64,000 nucleotides of DNA from Karalla daura. Its lineage: Eukaryota; Chordata; Actinopteri; Chaetodontiformes; Leiognathidae. Position numbers and translations under genes: made by a program. This document shows positions 25,493 through 37,733 of this stretch, piece after piece; position 1 is the first letter of the stretch, and every line of letters starts with the position of its first letter. A model generated the notes under the pieces. The model was not told the origin of the DNA. It saw only the letters and a program-made list of their open reading frames with translations, and did no database searches. The stretch lies in assembly GCA_029224185.1 (NCBI GenBank), contig CM055198.1, forward strand, positions 17,966,419 to 18,030,418. The letters are read 5' to 3'.

Positions 25493-28490
25493 CTATGAAG
25501 ATAACAGTTATGTAATACTATCCTATGGTTACAATGCAGTAATATACTTCATTATATAAAGAGAGGGGTGAAGGAAGGTGTGTATTTCAGATTTAACAGG
25601 CATTCCTTCAGAAACACTACACTCTTGTGACGCATGTACATATATTTGCACTCCATCTATGAACTGCACTGTTTTGCATGTCCTAAAACAGAATGGTTCT
25701 GTATTCCTTACCGTTTAGTGCCAGTTGCAGATGGCATTTGCTTTAACCACTCATTCCTTTGCATATCTTTAATTGTTCCCCTGTATAGTCCCCGCATCAC
25801 TGCCACATCCAGTGGGAAATGAACACTGTGCAAAGAGGAGACAATCGATGCAGCTGAAGCGAGGCCGTGCTTGTCCTCCTCTCTGCCTACCCGCTGTACA
25901 GTATCACATCCTGTCCCTGGAGAGAGACATTATACATGCAAACAGGAAATACACCGCAGTCATCAGCGTACAGGGACACATTCTCATTTTCAAGGATTTT
26001 CACGCAGTGACGCAGTAGCAGTGGATCTCCACAGATAATAAAAACATGTACTTCAGCCTACACACCACGTCGTACAGGCCTCCGTGTCCAGTCGGCGCTA
26101 TTAACATATTCATGTGGCACCTTTTTTTTCTGGCGTTTTTTTTTTTTCTGTCAACATCCCCGATGTTTCAGTCTGAGTCATTTGCCTCAGTATTATGCTG
26201 GTGTTAAGTCCACCCACTGGTCATCTCGCTGTGTCTGTGAGGCATCTGCAGAGCACCAACATTCTCCACATCAATGAGAGCCACTCGCCCAACAAGCATT
26301 TTCAGCCCGAGACCAAACAGTGAGGTTGTTAGAGATGTTTTTCAGCTGAGAGGAGAAAAAAAAGAAGCAGAAAGATAAAAGCATGGAGCACAGAGACGCT
26401 CTTTCAAGATTGATGTGAACATTTAATGACTGCGTTTCACGTGCAGCCGGACTCGCAGCAGCTTGCGATAAAGTTGTCAGCAGCCGGCGCCGCATGTTTA
26501 TCATCTCAATAATCAAACAGAGTGACAGAACCTGCATGAGATGATGTGTTGAAATAAAAACAAGATACGACTTCCGAGCGGCAGGGGTTGAGTTCTTCTT
26601 CTAGTCAATTATCTGTGCGCTCCACATGTGAATGTGCTCTGACCATGAATTACAGCTCCGTGTGGGAAGATGGATGAAGGCAGCCAGAGGCTACAGTGTG
26701 AGAGAGCAGCAGGCAGGTGCGTGTGTCTGTGTGCGTGTGTGTGTGTGAGGGGAGGAGATGCCAGTGGGAAAAACAAGAGTGTGAAAGCATCAGTGAACGT
26801 TTGGCGGAAACGCAAGACCAGCCTCTGACGCACTTCTGTTACAACTATTCGACATGAAACGTTCTGCTCGCTTGTGTTATCCAGCCTCTGTGAAATGGGC
26901 AGATCGGGCCAAATAAAGGCTCCCATTCCTCACTCGCTGAGGCGAGCCGCCGGCAAAATCCCGTGACATGAATGTGTCACGGCTTCTGAGCTTCACAGCC
27001 ACGCCGCGTGGAGCTGGGCATCTGGAGGAGCGTCGTCTGGAACCGAGGCCGAGCGCGCCCGCTCACTGCGGCGGCGCATCTTGTTTCGTCCACTTTGACC
27101 TCAGTCTGTCTCGAGAAATTATTCATCAGCCACTTGTCCTGTCATTTGTCTGCTTTCTCGGCGCCGCGCGCTCCTGTTTCTGCACATTCCCAATTACAGA
27201 CGTCACGTAACCCAGACGTGGCACGGGCGACACCCGACGCTCCGTGGACGGCTGCGCCGACACAGACGCGCTGCGTCGGTGCCTCCCAGCCGGGGCTGCG
27301 GCCTCCGTTTGCGCAGTCGCTATCTCTATAACTGCATCACACTGTAATGCAATCCATTACATCAGCCGTGATCCCGACACAGTATCTGTGCGTGATGCCG
27401 AGGTGCACGACCAAACTGCCTCTGCCTCGCTCTGGCTGAGGGTTTCTTATCAGAGCAATCGCATGTTGTGGGATTTAGGCACAGCTCTAGGTGCAACACA
27501 ATCTCCCGATACACCTGTTTTTGTTGCACAAGGGGTGAGACAAAAAGTGCTGCAACTTCTGAGAGATAAACATCATCGATGAGCTGATAAAACAGATTTC
27601 TAATCCAAATTTCTAGATTCAAATTTGGTGGATTCCTCCAACAAAAACAAAAACATTAAAAGATTTAAAACCTCTTGAAATATTTATTAGTACAACAGGA
27701 CAATGCACCACTTTTTAAGCTGGTTTTGCCCTCATTGCTGTAACATCCCGTCATTCACATAGCTTTATTTGAAAGTACGATGCAAAAAGCCAGAGCCAGA
27801 GGCTTTTTTTTTTGGAGTGAAGTGTCACTTTAACAGCTGAGACGTCGTGAACAGACGAGCCACATGGGTGACACACGCCGAGCGACAGCGACTGATGTCA
27901 CAGCAACGTGGTTGGTTCTCGTCTCTGAATGAAGTTCTCACACCTGTTGCTATGCACCGTTCTCCACTCGCGCACCATTCAGCCGGTAAAGGTCACTGGC
28001 GTAACGCACGGCCACAGAAACCCAACCTGTGTGTCGTCTTTGATGTCCATTTTCCTCCGCTGCTCCGCCGCTCTGTTTGTGCTGTTGCATAATTTACGTG
28101 ACTGCCTGCACATATTCAAAGCCTGCACCGGGCAGAGGAATAAACACATCTCCCTCCTTTCCTTGGTGAATGTTATTTACTACATGTTCATCCCCGGAGG
28201 TCATGCAAAGTGAATATAATCTATGAAATGCCTGTAGTGTGATCTACACTATGGACATGTCTGATAATGATAGGTCATATAGGGTCATATCACTGAATTC
28301 AAAGCCTCAAGTAACTCATGCTGCTTGTTTGGGTTGAAAAACAGACTAATTGTTATTCCCTATCTATTACTATAATCAAATTACCACAAATACTGCATGT
28401 ACATAGCAGCACTTGGCTAATGAAAGTGGATTTATTATCTGCGAAAGGGAGAAACATCTATTATCTAACCCGCTCAGTGTTGTGGGATAA
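25493..28490. other. Intergenic, with CpG-rich patch
   Basis: No gene recognised. Bases about 26930-27320 are GC- and CpG-rich compared with the flanks. The apparent open frames there show no recognised family and no convincing exon structure. Confidence 0.5.
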
Positions 28491-28494
28491 GTTG

Positions 28495-28640
28495 TCAGCC
28501 CATCACAGGGCACATTCGCACACACACCTGGGGGTGATTTAGAATCTCCAACCGACCTAAAAATGCATGTTTTTGGACTGCGAGGCAGCACGCAAACTTT
28601 CGATTTGAACCAGGGAGCCTCACAATTCGCCAGGCCGCCG
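28495..28640 (+). repeat. Degenerate dispersed fish repeat, copy 1
   Basis: Shares ordered motifs with 31490-31625: 'agggcaca', 'cacacac', 'acct..gg', 'gaatctcc', 'gacct', and 'tttggactg'. This looks like a widely spread teleost interspersed repeat that I remember by its 'gtctttggactgtggga' block. The two copies are diverged, so both are old. Confidence 0.5.
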
Positions 28641-28789
28641 TCACCATCAATCTCTCCAGTTCTTACGAATAACATCCACTGCATAATGTAGAGGTCTGTC
28701 CTTGAGGTGAGGAGTGAAGAGGAATCCCCTCATTGACTGATCCACGACCAGACAAAAAGAAATGACCACAATGTAATAAGTCAACAATT

Positions 28790-29768
28790 AATTTTTATTT
28801 TATCGAGTTTATACGATTTTGGTTCTGTAGCAACCTACTGGATAACTCTAATGAAGTGCAATTGTACTCAAGCCGGTTACAGTTGAGAGCAATGACAGGC
28901 ACACGTTTTGTGCAAATTTAACAGCATTGGAATGGCTCCTACATATACACAGCAAAAATACATGCCAGAGGAAAACAATACTAAATCAGTTTACATTGAC
29001 AATAGTTAGGAAGACTTCCTGCAAACACAGTCTATCCAAGCTAACACTTAAGAGATACACATTTCACCCACTGTTGGATTATGGGAGAGAAAAACTGAGT
29101 CAACATTCAGTCTTAACACGCGGCGAGGAAGATGTGCGGTGGTATCCGACACTATGGACTAAATCCTTCCCATCTGCCCTCCCTAAGAGCACATTTTGTC
29201 TCCATCCCGATGTCGTGCATTGCCATTTTAAACCAAATCATATCGACGTGACAGCATGGAAAAAAACCAAAACAGTGTGCTAAGACGTGCTGTGGCTCTG
29301 AGAAGTCCCAAACTCTAAATGTCTCTCCTGCGTGTGAGGCAGAACACCAACAAAGCGGAAAGAAAAAACTAAAAAATAAAAGTAAAGGCCGTGTGGGGGT
29401 AAATGCAACTCGAAGGTATCACAAGACGACACGAGCACCTGGAACACGAGCGCGTCGGGAGCCTCGCTAGAGTTGACTGCAGATGTTTTCATGTAAGTCG
29501 CCTTCCTGACTCTGCCTTGCAGCGATTAACGGGACCAGACACACGTCGGCTGAGTCCAAAATCTGCGTACTCAACAGTGAAAGTGAAAGAAGTGATTCGG
29601 CTTGGAGGCGAGCGTTTCCTTAATGTGCCTTAACAATTAAAAGAAATGTCGGTTATTATCATCCAAACATGCAGAAACACAAGATTATAAGACTGAAAAC
29701 CAGGCAGGTGAATGGGGAGATTTTGGTAACCGGTCTGTCGTGTTATTACCCGGACATTACAGGCTAAG

Positions 29769-29819
<51 letters not shown>

Positions 29820-30583
29820 TATGTGTGTGTATGTGTGTGAGCTGTATTTGCTCTAGAGTCCCTCACAGTGAAAATTTAAGAGCTGGCGAACTAAACACAC
29901 CTGGGAATGCTTGCACTGGCGTGTGTGTGTTGGACGTCGTGACATCTTTTTCTCATTTCGGCTGCAGAAACTTCACATCTTATGCAGGTTTGTTTTTCGT
30001 TGCTTTTTTAAAAATTATATAAATCCTAATCCGGTTGGATGTTAAAGGTTTCGCTTTTGCATTATTAAAACAGCAGTAATCAAGTGAACTCATGCTGCAT
30101 GTCCTCCCGGAGTAGCACGTTCGACTATTTTGCACCAAGGTCCAGCTTCGTTTTCATGATTGCACGTTAAAGATCGCGAGGATGAATTGTTAAAACCGGT
30201 GCACGCGGTATGATTTGACCACCTAAACTGACGGATGGAGCCTCGTTGACAGGGTCAATGCCACTTGTGGAGGAAAGCGGATGCACCACTACATTCTACA
30301 GCTTTCCTCTATCGTTACAATCACGGGCCACGTCGAAATCTTTTACAACCTAGAATTTAACAGCATCAACAAAAACTACTTCAGTTGCAATCAAATGGCA
30401 ACTATCGAAAAGTAAACTTACTGTAACATACATATTAAATAGTGTATAGTCCATGCAATTGCGCACGGCCGGGTTTGCATCGTTATGGTATGTCGTTATT
30501 AGTGTATGGGAGACATCAGCCACCAGTGCATTTCCGATTCAGGTTCAGGGGGGAAAACCTCCTCAACACCCATCAGAAACTTC
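28790..30583 (-). other. Probable dynll2 3' UTR
   Basis: Follows the dynll2 stop codon. An AATAAA signal on the minus strand lies at 28794-28799, which would give a long 3' UTR of about 1.8 kb, as LC8 type 2 transcripts often have. The GT tract at 29771-29840 lies inside. The exact end is inferred; earlier polyadenylation sites are possible. Confidence 0.35.
29771..29840. repeat. (GT)n microsatellite, interrupted
   Basis: About 70 bp of GT with three ATGT interruptions toward the right-hand side. Confidence 0.95.
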
Positions 30584-32369
30584 TCAGCCAGACTTGAAGA
30601 GCAAGATGGCCACCTGGCCCAGGTAGAAGTAAATGAAATGCTTTGTCTCGTGGGTGACGTAGCTGCCGAAGTTCCTCCCGACGATGCAGTGCCAGGTGGG
30701 GTTGTACTTCTTGTCAAACTCCTGGAAAGAGTCAAAACAGTGAGGGTTGAGTTAGACGCGGCCAGGCCGCGGCTGCTGAGGTGACGTCCGCACCTCCGTC
30801 CTGTAGCTTCAGTATCGATCCAGCCGCAGATCATTTCCTCACGGTGCTCTCATTCAACACACCGAAATACTAACTAAATACGAAGAATACCGTATAGTGA
30901 CAAATGTTCAAAAAAAAGTACCGGCTTATATGCTTTACCACTTACCTAGTGAACTAGTAAAAAAATAAAAACCTCTTGATTCGATCTATTTATAGTCAGA
31001 CACTGGAAATAGTAACACAAGGATAGATGGACCTATTTATTGTTCAAAAATGTTAGAGTGGCCTCTCAAACGACCTATCTTTCATTGTTTTACTGTTTCA
31101 GCGTGACCGAGGCCATAGCTTCCACTGAGGTAACGTCTGCAACTATCCTTCCTTTTGAATAGTGATCGAGCTGCAGATGACCATTATAGTAATAATAATA
31201 ATAATGGTAACAGTCCCTAAAAGGCCCTTACTCTTCTTTCTCCTCCTCATGGTGCTATAACTGCACTGCTCGTACACACACTCAGCACACTCATCTCTTG
31301 GTGGTCTGGAGAATGAGTAGTATGAGTAGTATTAATTGTTACACAATGGTCTGCTTTGTGATGTAGCATCAGTGTTTTTCTCCTTTAGAAGATGTCAGGG
31401 ATGGAATGCACACCCGTCCAATGTCTCACCCACTTCTGTGTCACAGGGATCTGTTGGATCGAACTCCACATAGTGTAAAGGTGAAGAATATAGTCTGGAC
31501 AGGGCACAAACACACACAGACCTAAGGGAGAATTCAGAGTCTCCGATCAACCTCAACAGGCCTGTTTGTGGACTGTGGGTGGAAACTGGAGTACCTAAAG
31601 TAAATCCACGTGCACACTGGGAGATAAGTTCATCTGATGGCCATTACTTACTTATTGTTAGAAATGATACATCTGCTTTTAAAAACTTCAAGTCTTGGCC
31701 ATTTGTGGCCACATTGTGTGCATGTTCTGAGTGCCTGTTCTCTGTATGTCTGTATGGGGTTGTCTCCAATAGCTTTCCTCCCAACATGTGTGTTAAGGTC
31801 AACTGTAGACTGTTTATTTCCCCTTGGAATCGGGATGAATGGTGTGTGTGACCTACACTGGACTGGGAGACCCTAACAGACAAAACCATTGGCTATGAAG
31901 CAGGGAGGGTCATGGATGGATGATGGATTCACTCATTTATTATATACTTCTATCCCAAACAACTTACATAAGAGAAGAGACATTCATGCTACATCACAAA
32001 AGAGACTGCGGTGTAACAATAAATACTGCTCCACTTTCATTCTTCAGATCACCAAGGGATAATAGTGCAGGAGTGTGTGTATTAGAAGTGCAGAGTTGTA
32101 TCTCTTTAAAGAGAAGATAGGAGGAGAGGAGTGTGGAGAAGGAAGACTGGAACTATACCTATTAAGACTACGTGCGGCTGGATGGATGGATGGATGGATG
32201 GATGGAGGTCTCATTTAGTTCCATTTCTGATTCCTGTGGACTCATCCATGACCTGAGCAAACCTCACCATCTCAACATCTCCACACTGACCCAAAATAGA
32301 TCCACAACAATACACTGTGTCAGGATCCTGTCCAGATGATGATGATGATGATGAAGATGATGATGCAGG

Positions 32370-32414
<45 letters not shown>

Positions 32415-32579
32415 CACACACACCTGGCCCTGATGGTGCTGTCTCACCTTCTTGATGTAGGCTGCGATGTCCTTCTCGATGTTGTACTTCTCCATGGCCT
32501 GGGTGGCACAGTCCACCGCGTCCTGCTGCATGTCCTCAGACATGTCTGCGTTCTTTATCACCGCTTTCCTGTCAGTCAT
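30584..32579 (-). CDS. dynll2: Dynein light chain LC8-type 2
   Basis: Small homodimeric hub subunit of cytoplasmic dynein and myosin V; it binds short TQT-type motifs in partner proteins (family knowledge). Two coding exons: 32579-32448 (44 codons, MTDRKAVIKNADMSEDMQQD to AAYIKK) and 30721-30584 (45 codons plus TGA, beginning EFDKKYNPTWHCIVGRNFGS and ending FYLGQVAILLFKSG). The total is 89 residues, the exact family length. D16, A21, D23, M28 and Y41 fit type 2 rather than type 1 (E, S, E, L and H there). The ATG has a perfect GCCACC context, preceded by an acceptor at 32587/32586, so the first exon is non-coding. The intron is about 1.7 kb and contains two microsatellites and a repeat copy. 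All residues needed for the beta-strand binding groove appear intact. Confidence 0.97.
31490..31625 (+). repeat. Degenerate dispersed fish repeat, copy 2
   Basis: Second copy of the repeat at 28495-28640, inside the dynll2 intron and in the same plus orientation. It shows 'agggcaca', 'acct.agggagaatt', 'gagtctcc' and 'gtggactgtggg'. Confidence 0.5.
32179..32206. repeat. (GGAT)n microsatellite
   Basis: Six to seven GGAT units. Such tails often end fish retroposons, which fits the repeat copy to its left. Confidence 0.9.
32336..32411. repeat. (GAT)n then (CA)n compound microsatellite in dynll2 intron
   Basis: GAT/GATGAT units at 32336-32365 followed by about 40 bp of CA at 32373-32411. It ends about 35 bp into the intron from the dynll2 exon 2 donor. 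Confidence 0.95.
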
Positions 32580-32870
32580 GGTGGCCTGGACAACAAGCAG
32601 AAGAGGAGGAGAAGAAGAAGAAGGACAATGAGAGAGAGCCGCGGACACGCCACTTGTCCATCATCATCTGATGCACTGATTCGTGCATTTCCGTCTATTT
32701 TCGGAAGATTCGCTTCGACTCGGAGCGCCGCATCGCGAAACTTGATACAGGTGGAGTTGAATTACTTCAGATTAACGCATTAAAAGCTCCGAGCAGTGCA
32801 GGTGTAGTAAGGACCCAGGGGGTGCAAGCAACAGAGGAGGGGGGGGGGGATAAAATCATGTGCAACTCAC

Positions 32871-32965
32871 CTTTATGTTTAGATGCTGCTCCTCCGCGCG
32901 GGAATAACGCTGTTCCTCTCTCTCTCAGTAGCTGATGATGAAGCTGCTGCTCCTGCCGTGCGCTC
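32871..32965 (-). other. dynll2 non-coding first exon (5' UTR)
   Basis: A clean donor (AAAG|GTGAGTT on the minus strand, cut between 32871 and 32870) lies upstream of the coding exon acceptor and beside a GC-rich region. The 5' end is not defined by sequence; the right boundary is approximate. Confidence 0.55.
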
Positions 32966-33320
32966 CTAATTGCTTTTTAAAGATTTCCACAATAAGCATG
33001 TAGGCAGGCAGGCAGGTTGTGTGCGCTGCTCCCACAGCTCTCCGCCCCTCTGCTGCATGCTGCCGCCTCCCATTGGCCGAGCCGCAGCCTCCCCGGCTGC
33101 TGCGAGCGTTTTTCTGCAGCTCCTGTCTGCCAGCATCTTATTTCATCCCACAATGCATCATTCACACAGTCCACCAGCAGAGAGGAAAGGGGACCCCGGC
33201 TGCAGGGAGGCATCGTTTCATCACTGCGTGCACGGTGTCCGTGTGTGCGCTTCCACGTTGTACTGCAGCTTCGCACGCGCTCAGCCGCTGACGCGCATCC
33301 TGCAGGGCTCAGCGTGTGGT
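32880..33320 (-). promoter_or_regulatory. CpG-rich promoter region of dynll2
   Basis: GC- and CpG-rich block at the expected start of dynll2, including a CCAAT box read on the minus strand at 33071-33075 (ATTGG on plus). It lies directly beyond the probable end of the srsf1 3' UTR, so the two genes are about 0.4 kb apart. Confidence 0.5.
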
Positions 33321-33344
33321 GCGTATAGGAAATAACGGAGGCAA

Positions 33345-34916
33345 ACAATGCTCTTGTTGAAAATGTTTTTTTTATTGAAAATGCTAAGAGAAAAAAAAAG
33401 ATTAAGCAAAAAAAATTAAACATACAAACTACTCCCAAATGAAACCCCATTTCACCCCACAATTTATTCCAAATTCCTTCATACCAGGCATCTACGACTC
33501 CATCCTTTGATCCAACTTCCTGGTCCTCAGTTTCTTCTAAGATAAAGCCATTACCACGCAAAAATTTAGACGGGCATGTGTGTGTGTTCAGAGGGGGAAG
33601 GGGGGGCCTAATAGAGAGGAGAAAAAAAAAACAGCGTTGCTCTGGGACGACTCCCGTTAATTAGTTCTCAATTCAACTCATTTGAATCCTGGAAAAACTG
33701 ATCCCGTTCCGAGCATCCATCCTTGCCTATATCCCTTTCCTAATCGATCCACTCATCCAGCTCCAAGGATTGGGATCCACTGAGCCACTCCTCCAATCAA
33801 AACCTTGAAATACCAGGAAGAAAATCAGAGGCAGACTGTTAGAATAATATGACAAGGTTTTTGGGCCTAATGTTTGCTTTTTGTTTAGTTTTTTTTTCTT
33901 TTCATTTTGAGCACTCATTATCAAGGTCAGATCAAGAGAAAGAAAAAAAACAACGCCACTGAGCACAAAAAGCTAATCACTCCCTGAAGTTAAACATTTT
34001 AACCAATGAGGACATTAAAGTGAAAAGTCGGACGCTTTTGCAACAAAGAAGTGATTCAGAACTTTTCTTTTACATTTGACAGCAAAGATGTTACACTTAC
34101 ATCACAACACTTGATCTAGGACTGCTTATTGTCACAAGCCAGAGTAGCGTGTTAAAAACTGTATATATATTTATAGAATAATAAAGCACAGCACATATGG
34201 CTTTGTTAAATATGACATGCATGATATGACAACCTATCAAAAATGTTCAATTTATGGAATATGAAGCGTACCATTGCCTCGACCTGATTGCTCCTCAATG
34301 TCCTATCCTGACCATACAAATGAAATGTGCTCCACAATGGTTTTATTCCAAATCACTTTAATCCTTTTCTTCAGATGTCTAAAGGAAGACACAAGGGTAA
34401 AATACAGTTAAGCATTGGGCTCCAAGTCCAGACAGCCCACCCCCACATATCCAATGAGAGGCTAGTTTTAAAAAAAATTTCAACAAAATTCATTTCCCCC
34501 CTCCCCCCAAATACTTGCAAAAACATTGAGTGCAGGTTATAAAGGGCTCAATGTTTTTGAAGTTCAACAGGACACAAAGCCCATTGTTGCCAAAAAATTG
34601 AGGACAAGAAGAAGGAGAGAGAGAGAGAGAGAGGGAGAGAGAAAAAGAGAGAGGGGAGGGAGGGCAGGAGAGAAAACAAAAGGACAAAAGCAGCTGAGAG
34701 GGTGGACAGGAGGGATGTGGTGGGTGGGGGGGAGGGGGGGGGGGGGCAACATCTACATACCAAGATCATCCACAAGGACACTGGGACATGAAATGCGCAA
34801 AAAAATAATAAAATTTAAAAACCAACTGCTGACATCTGGAGAAACACAGGAGGTAAAAACAGGGGGAGGGGAGGGGGTTGTACATCAAAAGGGCAAAACA
34901 TTGGTGGTAGAAAGGT
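33345..34916 (-). other. Probable srsf1 3' UTR
   Basis: Follows the srsf1 stop. An AATAAA on the minus strand at 33371-33376 would end a UTR of about 1.57 kb. It includes a GA-rich tract at 34614-34660 and a G-rich tract at 34722-34747 (C-rich in the transcript). No other gene is recognised inside it. Related SR-protein genes use their 3' UTR for splicing-coupled decay; this was not tested here. Confidence 0.5.
34614..34660. repeat. (GA)n microsatellite
   Basis: GA-rich tract with a few interruptions in the srsf1 3' UTR, followed by more purine-rich sequence. Confidence 0.9.
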
Positions 34917-37733
34917 TTAGGAGCGGGAGCGAGAGCGGCTGTGGCGAGGCGAGTAGCGGGGCGATCCTCGGCCGCGGCCCCGGGAATTGCTGCGGCTGCG
35001 GCTGCGGCTGCGGCTGGCGCTGCGGCTCCGGCTGCCACGGCTCCGGGAGCGGGATCTTCCGTAACTGGGGCTGCGGGGACCGTCTAATTTCACACGAATG
35101 TAAGCGGTCTCTCCCTGGCGGACACAAGAGAACTTGACATTGAAAAAGACAACATCTCTCCCCTGCTCGGGCTGCACAAAGCGTAGACTGGAACAGAGGG
35201 GCCGACGCGTGTCACGGCGGCCGGCACTCGCCTGGAGTACTCACCTCGACACAGCACAGACACATCCATGACAATCGATCGAATCAGCACACATACCTCG
35301 TGCGAGCGGAATTTGGTGTTGTCCAGCTTTCGAACGGCATAGGTCATGTCCTCTTTGCGCACAAACTCTACAACTCCGGTTCCGTCTCTGTAAACGTCGG
35401 CGTAGCACACGTCGCCTGCTTCACGCATGTGGTCCTTCAGGTCCTGCCAGCTGCCGCTCTGAGGGAGCCCTGGAGGAGAGAGGGAGGGAGAGAGGGAGAG
35501 AGAGAGAGAGAGGAAATGTATTAACCCTTCAGAAAAAAGATTCAGCCGTCACTCAGTGAACTATGCTGAAGGAGCAATAAGTTAACTAGAAGTGAGGCCA
35601 GAAGTGCAAAATACAAAAAACCCGACATGCAGAGGCGTGCAGATTAACAATAGTAATACATTCATGGGAAAAGGCTCTGAAGTTCCCTTTGGCACAAGTG
35701 CATGGCAAAGGCATATATATGACATATACTTTATACAGTATAAATATATTAACTAAGACCAGGTCTCAAATATTTCCGTCTTAGCTGAGTCAAAGTTAAG
35801 TTCAGTGCATTTGACATTACATTAAATGTTAAAAGTGACAACAATCATTGTCAATCTTGAACAATATCAGTTATTTACATTTAGCCAGTGCTTTCTACAT
35901 TATGCGGACTCACTTTTTACCACTTTTAGCACAGATACATTATTTATATCTGTTCCAGTATACCTCAACTGTGCAATACAGACTGCAACAGGGACATGAT
36001 AAAAATCTGTGTAGTACATGTGTAATATGCTGCTTATCAGGGCAGTCATTCAACAGGGCGGCTATATTGTATGATCTTGTTACATAACCGTTTACACTAC
36101 AGCTGTTTTCTCAGCACCTTCAAAGAGTCTTCTGAACCCGTCACACCTGTGGCACTTTCTATTCTGGTTAATAAGGAACGCTTTCCATTTCTATCAGTAG
36201 TGTACATAAATTAAGTTCGACTCAGTCTGGGACTATTTTGTCTTAATTGAGGCTTACAGATACAACAACAGGGAGTGGGGCAGTTTGATTTCAACACTGC
36301 AATGACAGGGAATGTACTAGTACATCTGAATCACAGCAATTTCTCTCAAAACTGTTGCTTCCTCTTATGTCAGGAACTTTCTTTCAGCTGTGCACATGGG
36401 GCCACAAACTTTGCACTCCTGTAATGATTACTTGCTAGCTCCCAAGGATACCCTGTCCCATTGCTTTGTGAGAATGAGTTTTTCCAACTCAGTGAAGCTG
36501 CTTTCTTGTCTAACAATACCTGTAGTTTTCCATATTTTTGCATTCATGCAATGCTTTCTGTTTCAACCAGCTCAAGTCATGCTTCAACCATACATGCAGC
36601 AAATCAAGGAAGTAACTGACTGAATAGTTCCTGGAAATGTGCATTCCTGCAGGGTAAACGTAATAGATAAAACAGCTAAATAACTTTAATGTTCCCCCCA
36701 TATATAAAACACTTTGTGGCCATTCTAAACATAGATCACTCTTCAAAACCAAACTTCTGAAGCCCTGCACTCCTCTTAAAGAGACACTCAGCCAAACAAA
36801 TCACGGGGTCGGACTTCACCTGCAGCCAGCAGGTAAACAAATGACCCGGCACACAGCAGTTTGCATGCTTACCAGACACGATGACCCTGTACTCGGAGCG
36901 TCTGGACGGAGGCCCGTATCTGCCCCTGGGGGCTCCACCGATGCCCCCGAAACCTCCTCTGGAGCCCCGGCCGCTCCTGGGGAACTCCACCCGCAGTCTG
37001 TAGCCGTCGTAGTCGTACCCATCACGTCCGTAGACAGCATCATCGGCGTCCCTGACGGAAAGATAAGAGCCTTGAACCCACAGAAAAGATGCGCCCCGGG
37101 GGCTAGACAGACAGGCAGCCATGTTGGCGGCTAGAGGGTTCATCTGTGAAGCTCTGCACGTCTATCTGGGAGGCGTGCACATTGATCGGGGACACATTCA
37201 AGTTCAAACCGGGTGCATGTGTGCAATTTGGCGGTCACTTTGAGTCATTGCATAGAAATAAGAGCATCACGAAGGACGCAGTAGCTCTGTTGACTGAACT
37301 TACACCAGACACAAAAAGACGTTACCACGGAGGACGTGCATAACGTGCACAACATAAGCAGCGCGATCATGTTGTGTTGTAGCTTATTTGAGGTTATTTA
37401 GGATACGTATGGGCCTGTGGGGTTTCAGGAGTTATCAAAAGCGAAACCAGCATTTCCTGGAGCACACGAGTTTGTTAGCCGCACAATGGGCAGCAACGGC
37501 CTAGCCTAGCTTAGCATAATCAGCTAGTTAGCATTGGCTCCTCACCTGGGGTCCTCGAATTCAATGAAGGCGAAAGGCGGGCCCCCTCTCCGGTTTTTCA
37601 GGTCGATGTCTCGGATGGTGCCGTACTTGTAGAAGACGTCTTCCACGTCCTTGGTGCGGATGTCTGGCGGTAGGTTGCCTACATAGATTCGGCAGTCGTT
37701 GTTGCCAGCAGGGCCACGCACAACACCCGACAT
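34917..37733 (-). CDS. srsf1: Serine/arginine-rich splicing factor 1 (SF2/ASF)
   Basis: Nuclear-cytoplasmic shuttling SR protein that binds purine-rich exonic enhancers and recruits U1 snRNP and U2AF (family knowledge). Four coding exons: 37733-37546, 37051-36873, 35469-35297 and 35114-34917; lengths 188, 179, 173 and 198 bp; 245 residues. Exon 1 gives RRM1 with RNP2 (RIYVGNLP) and the start of RNP1 (GGPPFAFIEFEDPR). Exon 2 completes RRM1 and carries the glycine/arginine linker. Exon 3 is the pseudo-RRM with the SWQDLKDH signature. Exon 4 encodes the RS domain (PSYGRSRSRSR, SPRYSPRHSRSRSRS). Length is close to the human 248. The linker is shorter in glycine and the last residue is Ser rather than Thr. 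The start follows the family; the ATG lies just downstream of a GU-rich leader. Fish have two srsf1 copies; the a/b letter is not resolved here. Confidence 0.97.

Noticed and set aside
25201..25559. Open frames encoding repeated SIYL
   Set aside because: Translation of the ATCT microsatellite.
32977..33561. 194-codon minus-strand open frame
   Set aside because: Spans the end of the srsf1 3' UTR and the dynll2 promoter region; no domain and low-complexity composition.
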